Under the pieces are notes generated by a model. It worked only from the letters and a program-made list of their open reading frames with translations, was not told the DNA's origin and did not search any database. From Adenophora triphylla var. japonica (lineage: Eukaryota; Streptophyta; Magnoliopsida; Asterales; Campanulaceae), in assembly GCA_022495995.1 (NCBI GenBank), contig JAFEMH010001360.1:124001-188000 (forward strand): a DNA stretch of 64,000 nt, in the 5' to 3' direction. A program made the translations under genes and the position numbers. This document shows, piece after piece, positions 44,636 through 55,512 of this stretch. Within the stretch, counting starts at the first letter, position 1, and every line of letters begins with the position of its first letter.

Positions 44636-46925
44636 CAAACGTAAGACCGAGTGCCCCGAGAAAGGTAACGAGATCCCGTATCTTTCATCAAATTCCCCCC
44701 GGCAGTCAAACGTAAGACCGAGTGCCCCGAGGAAGATAACGAGATCCCGTATCTTTCATCAAAATTACCCCGGCGATCAAACGTAAGACCGAGGTGCCCC
44801 GAGGAAGATAACGAGATCCCGTATCTTTCATCAAAATTACCCCGGCGATCAGCGTAAGACCGAGTGCCCGAGGAAGATAACGAGATCCCGTATCTTTCAT
44901 CAAAATTACCCCGGCTGATAAAACGTAAGACCGAGTGCCCAAGAAAGATAACGGATCCCGTATCTTTCATCAAAATCACCCGGCGAGTCAAACGTAAGAC
45001 CGAGGTGACCCGAGAAAGATAACGGATCCCGTATCTTTCATCAAAATTACCCCTAGTCAAACGTAAGACCGAGTGACCCGAGAAAGATAACGGATCCCGT
45101 ATCTTTCATCAAAATTACCCCCGGCAGTAAAACGTAAGACCGAGTAACCCGAGAAAGGTAACGAGATCCCGTATCTTTCATCAAATTCCCCCCGGCATTC
45201 AAACGTAAGACCGAGTGCCCTGAGAAAGATAACGAGATCCCGTATCTTTCATCAAAATGTCCCCGGCGTCAAACGTAAGGCCAGAGTGCCCGAGAAAGAT
45301 AACGAGATCCCGTATCTTTCATCAAATTCCCCCCGGCAGTAAAACGTAAGACCGAGTAACCCGAGAAAGATAACGAGATCCCGTATCTTTCATCAAAATT
45401 ACCCCTAAGGCGATCAAACGTAAGACCGAGTGCCACGAGAAAGATAACGAGATCCCGTATCTTTCATCAAAATCACCCCGGCGAAAACGTAAGACCGAGT
45501 GCCCTGAAAAGATAACGAGATCCCGTATCTTTCATCAAAATCACCCCCGGTCGATCAAACGTAAGACCGAGTGCCCCGAGGAAGATAACGAGATCCCGTA
45601 TCTTTCATCAAAATTACCCCTAAAGAAACGTAAGACCGAGTGCCCCAAGAAAGATAACGGATCCCGTATCTTTCATCAAAATCACCCCTGATCAAACGTA
45701 AGGCCAGAGTGACCCGAGAAAGATAACGGATCCCGTATCTTTCATCAAAATTACCCCGGCGATCAAACGTAAGACCAAGTGACCCGAGAAAGATAACGGA
45801 TCCAGTATCTTTCATCAAAATTACCCCCGCGCTCAAACGTAAGACCGAAGGTGCCCCAGAAAGATAACGAGATCCCGTATCTTTCATCAAAATTACCCGG
45901 CGGTCAAACGTAAGGCCGAGTGCCACGAGAAAGATAACGAGATCCCGTATCTTTCATCAAAATCATTCCCAAGCGGTAAAACGTAAGGCAGGAGTAACCC
46001 GAGAAAGATAACGAGATCCCGTACCTTTCATCAAAAATGTCCCCTGGCAAAGTAAACGTAAGGACCGAGTGCCACCGAGAAAGATAACGAGATCCCGTAT
46101 CTTTCATCAAAAATGTCCCCAGGCGGTAAAGCGTAAGACCGAGTGCCCCAGAAAGGTAACGAGATCCCGTATCTTTCATCAAATTCCCGGCAGTCAAACG
46201 TAAGACCGAGTGCCGAGGAAGATAACGAGATCCCGTATCTTTCATCAAAATTACCCCGGCAGTCAAACGTAAGACCGAGGTGCCCCGAGGAAGATAACGA
46301 GATCCCGTATCTTTCATCAAATTACCCCGACGGTCAAACGTAAGACCGGGTGCCCCGAGAAAGATAACGAGATCCCGTATCTTTCATCAAAATCATCCAA
46401 CGGCAGAAAACGTAAGGCCAGAGTAACCCGAGAAAGATAACGAGATCCCGTATCTTTCATCAAAATCACCGCTGATCAAAGCGTAAGACCGAGTGCCCCG
46501 AGAAAGATAACGAGATCCCGTATCTTTCATCAAAAATGTCCCCAAACGTGCGTAAGGCCAGGAGTGCCAGAAAGATAACGAGATCCGTATCTTTCATCAA
46601 AATTGTCCCGGCGGTCAAAGCGTAAGGCCAAGGTGCCAGAAAGATAACGAGATCCCGTATCTTTCATCAAAAATGTCCCCGAGTCAACGTAAGGCCAAGA
46701 GTGACCCGAGAAAGATAACGAGATCCCGTATCTTTCATCAAAATGTCCGGCCTAGTCAAGCGTAAGACCGAGTGCCCGAGAAAGATAACGAGATCCCGTA
46801 TCTTTCATCAAAAATGTCCCCTGAGCCAAACGTAAGGCAAGTGCCCCGAGAAAGATAACGAGATCCCGTATCTTTCATCAAAATCATCCAACGGCAGTCA
46901 AACGTAAGACCGATTTCCCAGACGA
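44636..46925 (+). repeat. Tandem array, about 32 units of about 71 bp (Tat 3' region)
   Basis: Each unit contains CGTAAGACCGAGTG, then GATAACGAGATCCCGTATC and TTTCATCAAA, then a variable 'ccccggcgatcaaa' linker. Tandem arrays in the 3' untranslated region are known for Tat/Ogre-lineage Gypsy elements, and the downstream sequence supports that context. Open frames across the array are by-products of the repeat. Confidence 0.9.
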
Positions 46926-47139
46926 GTACGTCTGATTTTCCCCAGCAAAGGCTAACGAAATCCCCAACAAAGTTAACGGAATCCCAAAAGCCAGCGAAAT
47001 CTCGAGTAGTATTCGAACTACGAAAGGGCTTGATTCCCACTAGGGATACGTAGGTAGCCTATCATTAGGTCCAGCCCCTCGACCAAAACGGTCACCCTCT
47101 CCTTCGGCAGCAGACAAAGTCCACCGAAAGGCCATTTCA

Positions 47140-47510
47140 AATTAAGGTCCGAGGCGCCTAAAAAGCCATCATCATCAAGGTCCGAGGCACCTAAAAAGCC
47201 ATCTCCAAGGTTCGAGGCACCTAAAACGCCATCTTCAAGGTCCGAGGCACCTAAAAAGCCACCATCTTCAAGGTTTGAGGCACCTAAGACGCTATCACTA
47301 GAAAGCGATAAATCGCAATCATCCCCAGCAGAGACCAAAAATGGTCATTCCTATCCCCAGCAGAGCGGATACCCATCAGACCAAAAATGGTCATCTCTTA
47401 TCCCCAGCAGAGTTTCTTTCCAGCAAACGACTGTAGAACTCGCTCACAAGGTTCGAGGCACCTAAAACGCCATCTTCAAGGTTCGAGGCACCTAAAACGC
47501 CATCATCTCC
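47140..47510 (+). repeat. Short repeats, about 27-30 bp, 'aaggttcgaggcacctaaaa'
   Basis: Eight or so copies in two clusters (47144-47290 and 47445-47500). They lie between two copies of a 'gggatacgtaggtagccta' motif (47041 and 47550), a phrase typical of the region upstream of Tat 3' LTRs. Confidence 0.8.
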
Positions 47511-47674
47511 GGGGTCAAAGACCCGAACTACGACTGGCTTGATTCCCATTCGGGATACGTAGGTAGCCTATCGCTAGGTTCAGCCACCCGATCACTCGAT
47601 CATCACGCAAATATGGAGCCTTACTCTTATCGACGACCCCGCTTCCTTCGAAAGCGCCGTCGCCGAGGGGCTAC

Positions 47675-49333
47675 TGTAAGTGCTCCAATTTGAGCTTGTT
47701 AGAATTTTCGTTAGAAAATTAACGAAAGTTATAACATTTCTAACAATTCCTAACTATCCTAACATTTCTAACAAAGTGAGGGTAAAATGGGCATTGTTAT
47801 TTAAGGTTAAACCTTGAAAAGAATCTTAAAAAAGAAAAACAAAAGAAGAAAACCAAATATAGCAATGCTTTGGAAACATAAAGCTGTTTGCCTAATTTGA
47901 ATTTTGAAAAAGATTATTCCCCTTGTCCAAAGCTGGAGCTGCATTTAATGAACAGTGCACGCCAAGCATTCCCATCCGCGCGGACATCTTTGTCAATTTC
48001 AGAGGGCTATAAATTGAGCCCTCTAGTCACAGAAATAAGAAGGAAGAACCTGGAAATGCAACGAAGTTACGGCGAAATATAGAGAGAAAACGGTGAGAAT
48101 TCTCAAGAATTGTCACCTTTTTCTTTCCAATCTTTCCCAACTCATACTCATCCACTCACTCTCATATTAAAGCCCTAAACACTCATACACTCAAGCCAAA
48201 CACTCAAGAACACAAGGAAGATTGGTAAACCCTCCTCTTCCTAACCCTAAATCTCATCCACGTGACTGCATCTTCAAACTACAAAATGTAGTTCTTTCAT
48301 CTTTTTTCTCTAGATCTAAGAAGATCACCATGGAAGACCATCTCCATGGATGATCTTCTACAAAGATCAACATTATTTTCAAAGCTTTTCTCTCTTACTT
48401 GCAAAAATGCACTTTCAAAATCCTAAAAAACCATTTTCAAGCACTAAATCTTGATTTCAAAGGGTAAAATCCCCCTCCCCAAGCAAATGAAATGCTTAGT
48501 CCTAATGTACCCCAAGGATGGTTTGGTATAGTTGATTCACCACTAAAATGTCTAGTGATCACTAACCAAAACCTAGGGAAATGGGGACAAGCATGGATGC
48601 AAAATCCCCCTTAAAATCATATTTTCTTTCTTGAGAAGTTGCTGTCCAGTAGCAAATTTCTCAGACCTCAGTCCATGGTCTTAATTTTTGGACACAGATG
48701 AACTTGGAATTTGGTGTTGACTACAAAACACTTTTTGTAGCCAACATACAGAGCTTTCCAGACATATTTTTACCTTATTTTTTGGGTGAGTAAAACTCCT
48801 CTTTCCAATTTTTCTTTCAGAGGCTAGTTCATCAGCTTCTGGGAATCCAGATCTCATATCTGAGGTTTCCAGAAGGTTTTGACCCCTCAAATCTTCTCCA
48901 AAATGGAAATTTCTTTCACACAAAGTTTATTCAAGGAGTCTAGAGAAACTTTCATTCTCTGAGTTCATCCAGATTATGAAGTTTTAGGACCCTTGAATCC
49001 ATTTCAAAATCAGGTGTCTGCTGCCATTTTCTTCTGGCAGAAGTGACTTCTCAACTTCAAAAGGTTTTTTGAGTACCAAATCTCAAACCAAAAATTCTCC
49101 AAAAAATCATGGGATCAGTTTAAAGTCTTAAAAAGACATCCCAATTTTTACTTTTTCCAGTTTCAACTTATTTTGGCCAAAACACACACACACACACACC
49201 CAAATGATTTTCAGCTTGGAAGACTCGTTTTTACGAGGCGCGTCGGGTGCACACTAACGTCCTTCCCGACGCGTAACATGACCTCCGAACCTAAATCTCT
49301 GATCTCGGGCTTTTTTCAAAGTTTTGCCCTTCA
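47675..49333 (+). mobile_element. Tat-lineage Gypsy LTR, plus strand
   Basis: Begins TGTAAGTGCTCC right after a GAGGGGCTAC purine tract. TATA-like GCTATAAATTGAG lies at 48006. The U5-like end has CA repeats and 'agactcgtttttacgagg'. A primer site follows at 49348. The right end is placed near TTCA at 49332 and is uncertain by about 15 bp. The LTR has 3'-type sequence before it and a 5'-type primer site after it. Confidence 0.7.
48006..48018 (+). promoter_or_regulatory. TATA-like box in the Tat LTR
   Basis: GCTATAAATTGAG, followed by a CT-containing leader. Confidence 0.55.
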
Positions 49334-49347
49334 AAATTAAAATGGCG

Positions 49348-49357
49348 TGGCGACTCC
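49348..49357 (+). promoter_or_regulatory. Primer-binding site, Arg tRNA type
   Basis: TGGCGACTCC; this primer site is characteristic of Ogre/Tat elements. Confidence 0.65.
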
Positions 49358-49423
49358 GTTTTTTTCGGTTTTATTTGGTTTTTCAAAGAAACGCAAAAGC
49401 CGAATTTTTTCCCGTATTCGTCA

Positions 49424-50164
49424 CACTAGTGCGTATGCTATCTTCTCCACATTGAAATATCTGCTTTCTACATCGGACAGTGCCTTTGAGACATAGTAGA
49501 CGGGCTTCTGAATTCCTTCATCCTTTCGAACTAAGACAGCTGCGACAGCATGATCAGTGGCAGCTAGGAAGACGTATAGCATCTCACCGGTAGTCGGACT
49601 GCTAAGCAAGGGAGGGGAACCCAAGTACTCCTTCAACCGGAGGAATGCTTCCGAGCATTCAGGAGTCCAGGAGAATCTCTTGGTCCCCTTCAATACCTTG
49701 AAGAAAGGCAGTGACTTTTCGGCGGATTTGGCGATGAATCTTCCAAGGGCCGCAATTCTTCCATTAAGTCTTTGGACCTCCTTGATGTTGGTAGGTTCCT
49801 TCATGTCAACTAGCGCCTTGATTTTCTCTGGGTTTGCTTCAATCCCCCTTTGGGAAACCATGAAGCCTAGGAATTTCCCTGCAGTAACTCCGAACACGCA
49901 CTTGCTTGGATTCAGCTTCATGTTGTTTGCTCGGAGGTTGTGAATGGTCTCTTCTAGGTCAGGAACGTGGCTGCCTTCCTTGGTCTTTATAACCATATCA
50001 TCAATATAAGCTTCCATGTTTCTACCTATCTGACTTGCAAAAACTTGATTTACCATCCGTTGGTAAGTGGCACCAGCATTTTTGAGCCCAAAAGGCATCA
50101 TGATGTAGCAGAAATTCCCCACAGGTGTTTGGAAGGCAGTCTTCTCGATGTCCTCTTTCGCCAT
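49424..50164 (-). pseudogene. Tat-lineage RT C-terminal half and RNase H start
   Basis: The minus-strand frame of 247 codons, open into the truncation point. Landmarks in order: FCYIMMPFGLKNAGATYQR, the catalytic AYIDDMVIKT box, KCVFGVTAGKFLGFMVS, the thumb/connection, and an RNase-H-like 'YYVSKALSDVESRYFNVEK'. This series is standard for Ty3/Gypsy RT of the Tat lineage, which copies element RNA into DNA. It stops at the junction with plus-strand Tat sequence, and a frame change separates it from the RT N-terminus at 50246. Confidence 0.9.
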
Positions 50165-50245
50165 TTTTATCTGATGATAGCACGAGTAGGCATCTTAGAA
50201 GGCGAGAGTTTGGTGTCCGAGAAATGGAGTCAACCAACTTGTCGA

Positions 50246-51172
50246 TTACGGGGAGAGGATAAATTTGTCCTTAGGGCGGGGTTTGTTTAGATCAGTAAAG
50301 TCTATGCGCATACGCCATTTCCCATTTTGCTTCTTCACCATAACGACATTAGCCAACCAAACGGGGTATTTGACTTCGCGAATTATTCCGGCGCTGAGTA
50401 ACTTCTGCACCTCTTCTTTTATAGCTTCCTCCTTGTCCCTTGCAAAATTTCTCCTCGTCTGGGAGATGGTCTTCGCTAAAGGATCAACTTCTAAGCGGTG
50501 GAGGGCTACTTCTTCATTGATCCCCCTCATGTCTTCGACTCTCCAAGCAAAGACGTCGAGACTGTTTTTCAAGAGGGATATGATTCTTTCTTTCTCTTCC
50601 TGTGATAGCTGGCCTCCTAGCTTGATTTTTTGTTCAGGATAGTCCGGATTAATGACTACCTTATCTAGCTCATCTACAGGCTTCATTTCTGGTCCGTCTC
50701 GAAATTCCAGGGATTCGATGATGATCTCTCTGATTCTCCTTCCTTCATTGTCGTTTACATTGAGGCCTTCTTCCTCCATAAGTTTATCAATGTCTGGAAG
50801 ATCGTTCTTCCCCGAGTCATGGTTGGCCCCCGAGTTCTGGTCATTGACGAGAATGGGGTCTTCCTCGGAGATGGGTAGAACTATGCCTTGGTCATCCACA
50901 GTTTCTAGGACCATAGGTGCCCCTTCCAGTGTGGGTAGAGTTACGCCTTGGTCATCCACAATTTCTAGGACCATAGGTTCCTCTTCCTCACTTTCCCATA
51001 CTTCACGGATATAGCTCATTCTAGAGCTAGTTTCGGTGGTCTTCTGTGATTTGGAGATCTTGATGTTCTCCTCGGGCGTATCTATCTCCACGCTTTTTGA
51101 CTTTTTCCGGCTCTTGACAACATGTTCCAAGAAATCTTTGGGGGTTGCCCTCACGCATCCAATGCCGGCCAC
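50246..51172 (-). pseudogene. Tat-lineage protease-RT linker and RT N-terminal part
   Basis: A 308-codon minus-strand frame. The first ~200 residues are an acidic linker with a twice-repeated 'PMVLE(I/T)VDDQG' segment. Then follow the RT fingers: 'HRLEVDP', 'VQKLLSAGIIREVKYPVWLA', 'NVVMVKKQNGKWRMRIDFTD'. It ends by frameshift in 'DKFILSP', a few residues before the Gypsy RT palm. The missing ~25 residues are readable in another frame at 50237-50160. Confidence 0.85.
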
Positions 51173-51183
51173 GAGTGGGAAAT

Positions 51184-51522
51184 TTAACTCGCGGTGAGGA
51201 AGGAGGCCACCATCCCAAGTTTGGCTTGACTTGGAATGCCTATAATCGCATGATAGTCACTAGTCAAGTCCATGACTATAAAAGTGACGGTAGCTTTGGC
51301 TCGGAAGGGATGATCACCGACCTCGAGTTCTAGTTCTACGGTTCCCTTTGCTCCAACCTTATGGTTGGTGAATCCTTCAAGCCTTCCATGATATAGTTCT
51401 AGCACAGTGTCCTTCAACCCCATTTGTTGGAAGGCTGAATAGTATAGGATGTCACGGGAGGCCCCCGTGTCAACAAGAAGTCTTTCGGATTCAACATTGT
51501 CAATTCGACCTTTGATGACCAA
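51184..51522 (-). pseudogene. Tat-lineage aspartic protease
   Basis: The frame contains RLLVDTGASRDILYYSAF, the protease active site, and the second landmark 'YHAIIGIPSQAKLGM' about 75 residues later. It cuts the polyprotein. It is separated by frameshifts from gag upstream and the linker downstream. Confidence 0.85.
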
Positions 51523-53666
51523 GGGCTGCTCACGAGCCGCTCGACTTCCCTTGACTCATTCGGAGAAAAACTAATGACCTCTTCCGCTTTATAGATCCAA
51601 GCAGGGACATGGTATACCTTGCTTAGCTCGTGGATCTGGTCCCTTAGCTTTCTGGTGGAGGTCACCTCTTCACGGATCACATGTAGTTTATCCCTAGGAG
51701 GCCTTCGATCTTCATCCTCACTCTTGGAGTCATCTTCACTCTCCTCTTGCTTCCGCTTTCGCTTGCCATCTTTTTTCATGACATAACGGTCTAACTTTCC
51801 CTCGTCAACCCATTGTTGGATTATCTTCTTAAGGGCCCGGCAACCATCGGTGGTGTGCCCGTTGTCCTTGTGAAAATCACGGTATTTGTTCTTGTTGCGG
51901 GGATATTTTTGGGTGATCGATCGGCGGACGAGGTAGAGGAAGGTTTACTAGGCGCATGATTTCGAGAGATGGGTTTTGTAAGAGGGGTGAACTCCGGCTT
52001 CTCGGTGCTTCTCGTTCTGTTCTTTCCTTTGGAACCCTTGCCGTTCCGTTGTCATTAGTCGTGGGTTAGTTGCTTCGGGTTCCGTCTTGTCGGCTCCCTT
52101 TTCTTTGTCTTGTCTTCGGCCATGGAAATGGCATAAGCCACCTTGTACAATTCGGCCTTGGAATTAGGTTCCCCGGGCGAGAGTTCATAAATGAGGGGGC
52201 CCGATTTTAACCCGAGTTGAAGCAAACTATGACCTCCCTATCGGTGAGGCTTTCTTCAACTTGGTGCGCCATTTTTCGGAACCTATTGTAGTAGGCGAGG
52301 GTGGTCTCTCCCTTCCCTTGCTCAATGTTGGCCAAGTCGGTTAATCTCATCTTCCTCTTCCCGGGCGTGGCAAAATGATCTAAGAACATTCTCCTCATGC
52401 CCCTCCGGCCAATCGATGCAACCTTTCTTGAGCTCACGGAACCGGGTCAAAGGCATTTGGGAGAAGGTGCTCGCGAAAGCTTTGCGAGCAAGTCATCGGC
52501 GGTGGTGAGGAGATTCATGGTTTGTTCGAAACTTTGCACATGGTCCTTAGCGTCGGTGGTTCCGTTGTATTTCTCGAAATTTGGGAGCTTCGAGGTTAGG
52601 ATGAGGAGGTGCGGCGGTTATCCTCAAGGAAAACGGACGGGTGGCCCAATCATAATCGTCGTCATTATATTTCTTTCCCTTCTCCATGTCATCTAGCCTT
52701 TGCTTCAACAGCTCCCATTGCTTTGTTTCTATTCCCTTCTCACTGCTCGAGCGAGTGCTTCGTTGGGAGCTTCTGGCTGACTGGTCCTTGGGACGATCAT
52801 TCACCCTACTATGCTCCGCATTGTGTCGGTGGCTGCCCCTCCTTGATGGTTCTTTATCATGTCTGGGTGCCAAGTCTTGGCCTCCTAGTATCATCCTATA
52901 TGGTTCTGGGGTCCTCGGCCTAACAAATTCTCTGTGCCGAGGACGAGGAGAGTCCGGTCGACGAGGACGATGAGAATGCATGCGACGGGGACGAGGAGAA
53001 TCTGGTCGACGAGCTCGAGGAGACGTGGGACGCCTAGGTGTCATGATAAGACGAGCAGGGGATAGGCGCCTATTCAAGCTGAGTCTTGTCCTTAGGTCCT
53101 TGGAGTTCACTTCCTCTTCCCTAGGAGTTATTTGGCTTCTCTGGTCGACCACAGGATCCTTCTGCTTACTGGTATGCCGAGGACGAGGAGAATCCTTGGT
53201 GGCTGGCATTGGTAGTTCAGCAGTCTTCAGGGGAGGAGCCTGATGCTCTCCTTGTTCCTTTCTCAAAGGTGGGCCCATTGATGGCACAATGAATGGAGCC
53301 ATGGAATGATGCAGGTCCATTTGCAAAAGAGCAACTTGTGTTTCATACATCCTTTGCGAGTCTCCATTTGTTTGTGTAACAAAGAGCGTCGGTCCACGGG
53401 TTGAGATCCTCCTCCTTGACCGGCGTCGGCATTCTTTGTTTTCTTCCTTCCTGTTTGCTTCCCACGAGCACGAGTAGGACGAGGAAGGTCATTGCCCTCT
53501 CCCTCGGCATTTGCCTGACCCATGGAACGAAGAGTCATGGCAAGGGGAGGAATGACATCGATGCGAGGTAGAGGAGGAGGAGGAGGCGGTGGTTCCTCGG
53601 TTCCAGTGTTTCCCCATTCACTTGGGTGGGATCCTCAGTAGTAACACTTGTGAATTGTCCGTCCAT
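51523..53666 (-). pseudogene. Tat-lineage gag, broken by frameshifts
   Basis: Starts at the methionine at 53666 (minus), about 340 bp below the LTR. Fragments in order: 53538-53263 (Lys/Arg-rich), 53350-52547 (long Arg/Pro/Ser repeat with many 'RPRRPDSPR' units), 52437-52207 (gag core 'FLDHFATPGKRKMRLTDLANI' and 'YYNRFRKM'), and 51779-51414 (Lys/Glu-rich C-terminal part before protease). At least three frame changes. I did not find an intact zinc knuckle. Confidence 0.75.
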
Positions 53667-54009
53667 TATGAATCACAAACAGATTATTGAGTGCAAAATT
53701 TTTCAAAAATCACAATTTCACCAGAACCGAATTTATGGCTAAAATTAGGGCAAATTTTAACCAAAAACAAACAGCCAATTGTGATTTTTCTAACGCAAAG
53801 AACTCAAGTCAAAATTGGGTCGGAATTTTAACGCCAAAAACGCCTTCAACGGAATGCGGGCAAATTCGGCTGAACTTGATGATTCCGGCGATGTCACGAA
53901 CAGCCTCAATGAACCCAAAATCCCGTTCACAGAAACAAAAAATTCCGACAAGAAGATTGGCTTTTAGCGAGCGTTTTCCAGGCCAAACAATGGGTGTTTG
54001 AATCGTTTC

Positions 54010-54026
54010 CCGGCAATGGAACCAAT
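54010..54026 (-). promoter_or_regulatory. Candidate primer-binding site of the minus-strand Tat element
   Basis: Minus-strand TGGTTCCATTGCCGGG starts within two bases of the LTR end. I cannot assign the tRNA. Confidence 0.5.
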
Positions 54027-54761
54027 TGATGATGCCAAAATCGTCAAAACAGCCCAAATCCAAGCGTTGAATGCTCCGGCGATTGCAAGGCCTGAAAATA
54101 AGAGAAAACACGTAAACTAAGCCGGGGCGGATCCGGCTAAAGGCCCTCCGGCGTGAGAGTAAGTTCACGGTTGATATTAGAGAAATCAAATTGACAGAGT
54201 TTCTCCAATGTAAAAAGTAACGTACCCAATAATGAGCCATAGGGCTTGTATTTATAGGAATGGATAGATAGAATCCATGTTGGAATGAACTTGTAAAGAG
54301 ATAAGATATAATTCTAATGGAATTATATACATTAGAAGTCATTGTTTGACTTGAATTGATGTTGATAAGTATAATCCTGATTGGATCATGGCTGTATAAT
54401 CCTTGTTGAATAAGGATTGTAACTGCTAGCCGGAACGCCGAGGAAGGCAAATGATTTTCCTCGGCCTTTGGCAAATAGGCCGAGGAAAATGATTTTGCTT
54501 TGTTAGTGTAATCTGCAGGTGATATCGTAGATGATTTCCTAAGTGATATCACAGATGATTTCCTGGACTGAAAATTATATAGTTGTATATTTCTTGTTTA
54601 TTATTTAATGGACTAACGTGCTAATATGGTCTGTATAGTCTATGGTTTATGGTTGTATTTTAGGGTGCAATAGCATCAAAGAAGGAGCTAGACACATGTG
54701 GAAATTGGAAGAAATGAATTAATACATTTTATGTATTAATTCGTAATTTTGGCATTCAACA
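54027..54761 (-). mobile_element. 5' LTR of the minus-strand Tat element
   Basis: The plus-strand ends TGATGATGCCAAAAT and ATTTTGGCATTCAACA form the inverted LTR ends. On the minus side of 54027 lies TGGTTCCATTGCCGGG as candidate primer site. A minus-strand TATA-like CCTATAAATAC is at about 54247-54258. The outer end at 54761 is inferred from these inverted ends. Confidence 0.6.
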
Positions 54762-54769
54762 ACAACATG

Positions 54770-55459
54770 TATGTGGACTTTGTCAAAGGTTGTTGCTGAA
54801 TTATAAAAGAGGTACAAGGATGAAAAAGCAAGGGAGTACAAGGCGTGGAAGCATGGCTTGAGGATTCAACAACTCGGTTGCTACAAAATAGGAAGTGGGA
54901 GCTAGAATTGTGGAAACAAATTAACCCACTCTCCCTACACTTCCTCCACGTGCAAGACCAGCCCCAAGGCTGTTATTGGAGTAGCCTTCAAGTATTTGAA
55001 GACTATAAATAAGCTTGGAAGGTTTATTTTGAAGATATGCCAATTGTTTCACATTCACACCTTCGAAAAGCTTAGAGATAGAGTTCTTTGTTTGGTTCTT
55101 TTTAATCCTTTCTCCCTTGTAATTTCGCACTTGATTACTTTGGTATCAAGGTGTGTGAAGGCTAGGATAGGATTCCGTTCTTTATCTCTTGTTCCATAGA
55201 GCTTAAAATAGATATAGCTATAGGGAACTTTCGGCTTTGTAACTTCATTCATAGTGATTATAAAGTCTTGCCTAAGAGGCACTCTCAAGTTATATTTATA
55301 TAACTTGAGAAAAACAATTTTGGTGTTTTTATTCCGCTGCAAACTCTTTTACAAAATTGTTTTATTTTTCGAAGTGTGTGTGTGTGCCATCCCAAGTGCT
55401 ATCGTTGGTCTTTGTTATCACCTTGGATATCACTTGTGATTCAAGCCGTGACAATTTCA
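54770..55459 (+). mobile_element. 5' LTR of the Sirevirus (left boundary uncertain)
   Basis: The right end lies just before the primer site at 55462. TATA-like CTATAAATAAGC at 55003-55014. The left end must lie right of the Tat LTR end; I place it at a TG near 54770 without firm evidence. Confidence 0.5.
55003..55014 (+). promoter_or_regulatory. TATA-like box of the Sirevirus LTR
   Basis: CTATAAATAAGC, about 450 bases before the primer site. Confidence 0.6.
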
Positions 55460-55461
55460 AT

Positions 55462-55474
55462 TGGTATCAGAGCC
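55462..55474 (+). promoter_or_regulatory. Primer-binding site (initiator Met tRNA) of the Sirevirus
   Basis: TGGTATCAGAGCC, immediately after the LTR and 39 bases before the gag start. Confidence 0.9.
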
Positions 55475-55512
55475 TCTCACTTGACGATACTAAGTGTTTG
55501 GTCCTTTTTGTC

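Larger units (their letters stand above)
49424..54761 (-). mobile_element. Truncated Tat-lineage Gypsy retrotransposon, minus strand
   Basis: On the minus strand: 5' LTR (54761-54027), primer site, gag, protease and RT, cut in or before RNase H at 49424 where it joins plus-strand Tat leader sequence. Integrase and 3' LTR are missing. Several frameshifts break the coding region. Confidence 0.8.

Noticed and set aside
44635..46343. Several frames with 'MKDTGSRYL' repeats
   Set aside because: By-products of the 71-bp array in both strands.
52609..53243. Plus-strand frames opposite the Tat gag
   Set aside because: Shadows of the Arg/Pro-rich minus-strand gag; no independent support.
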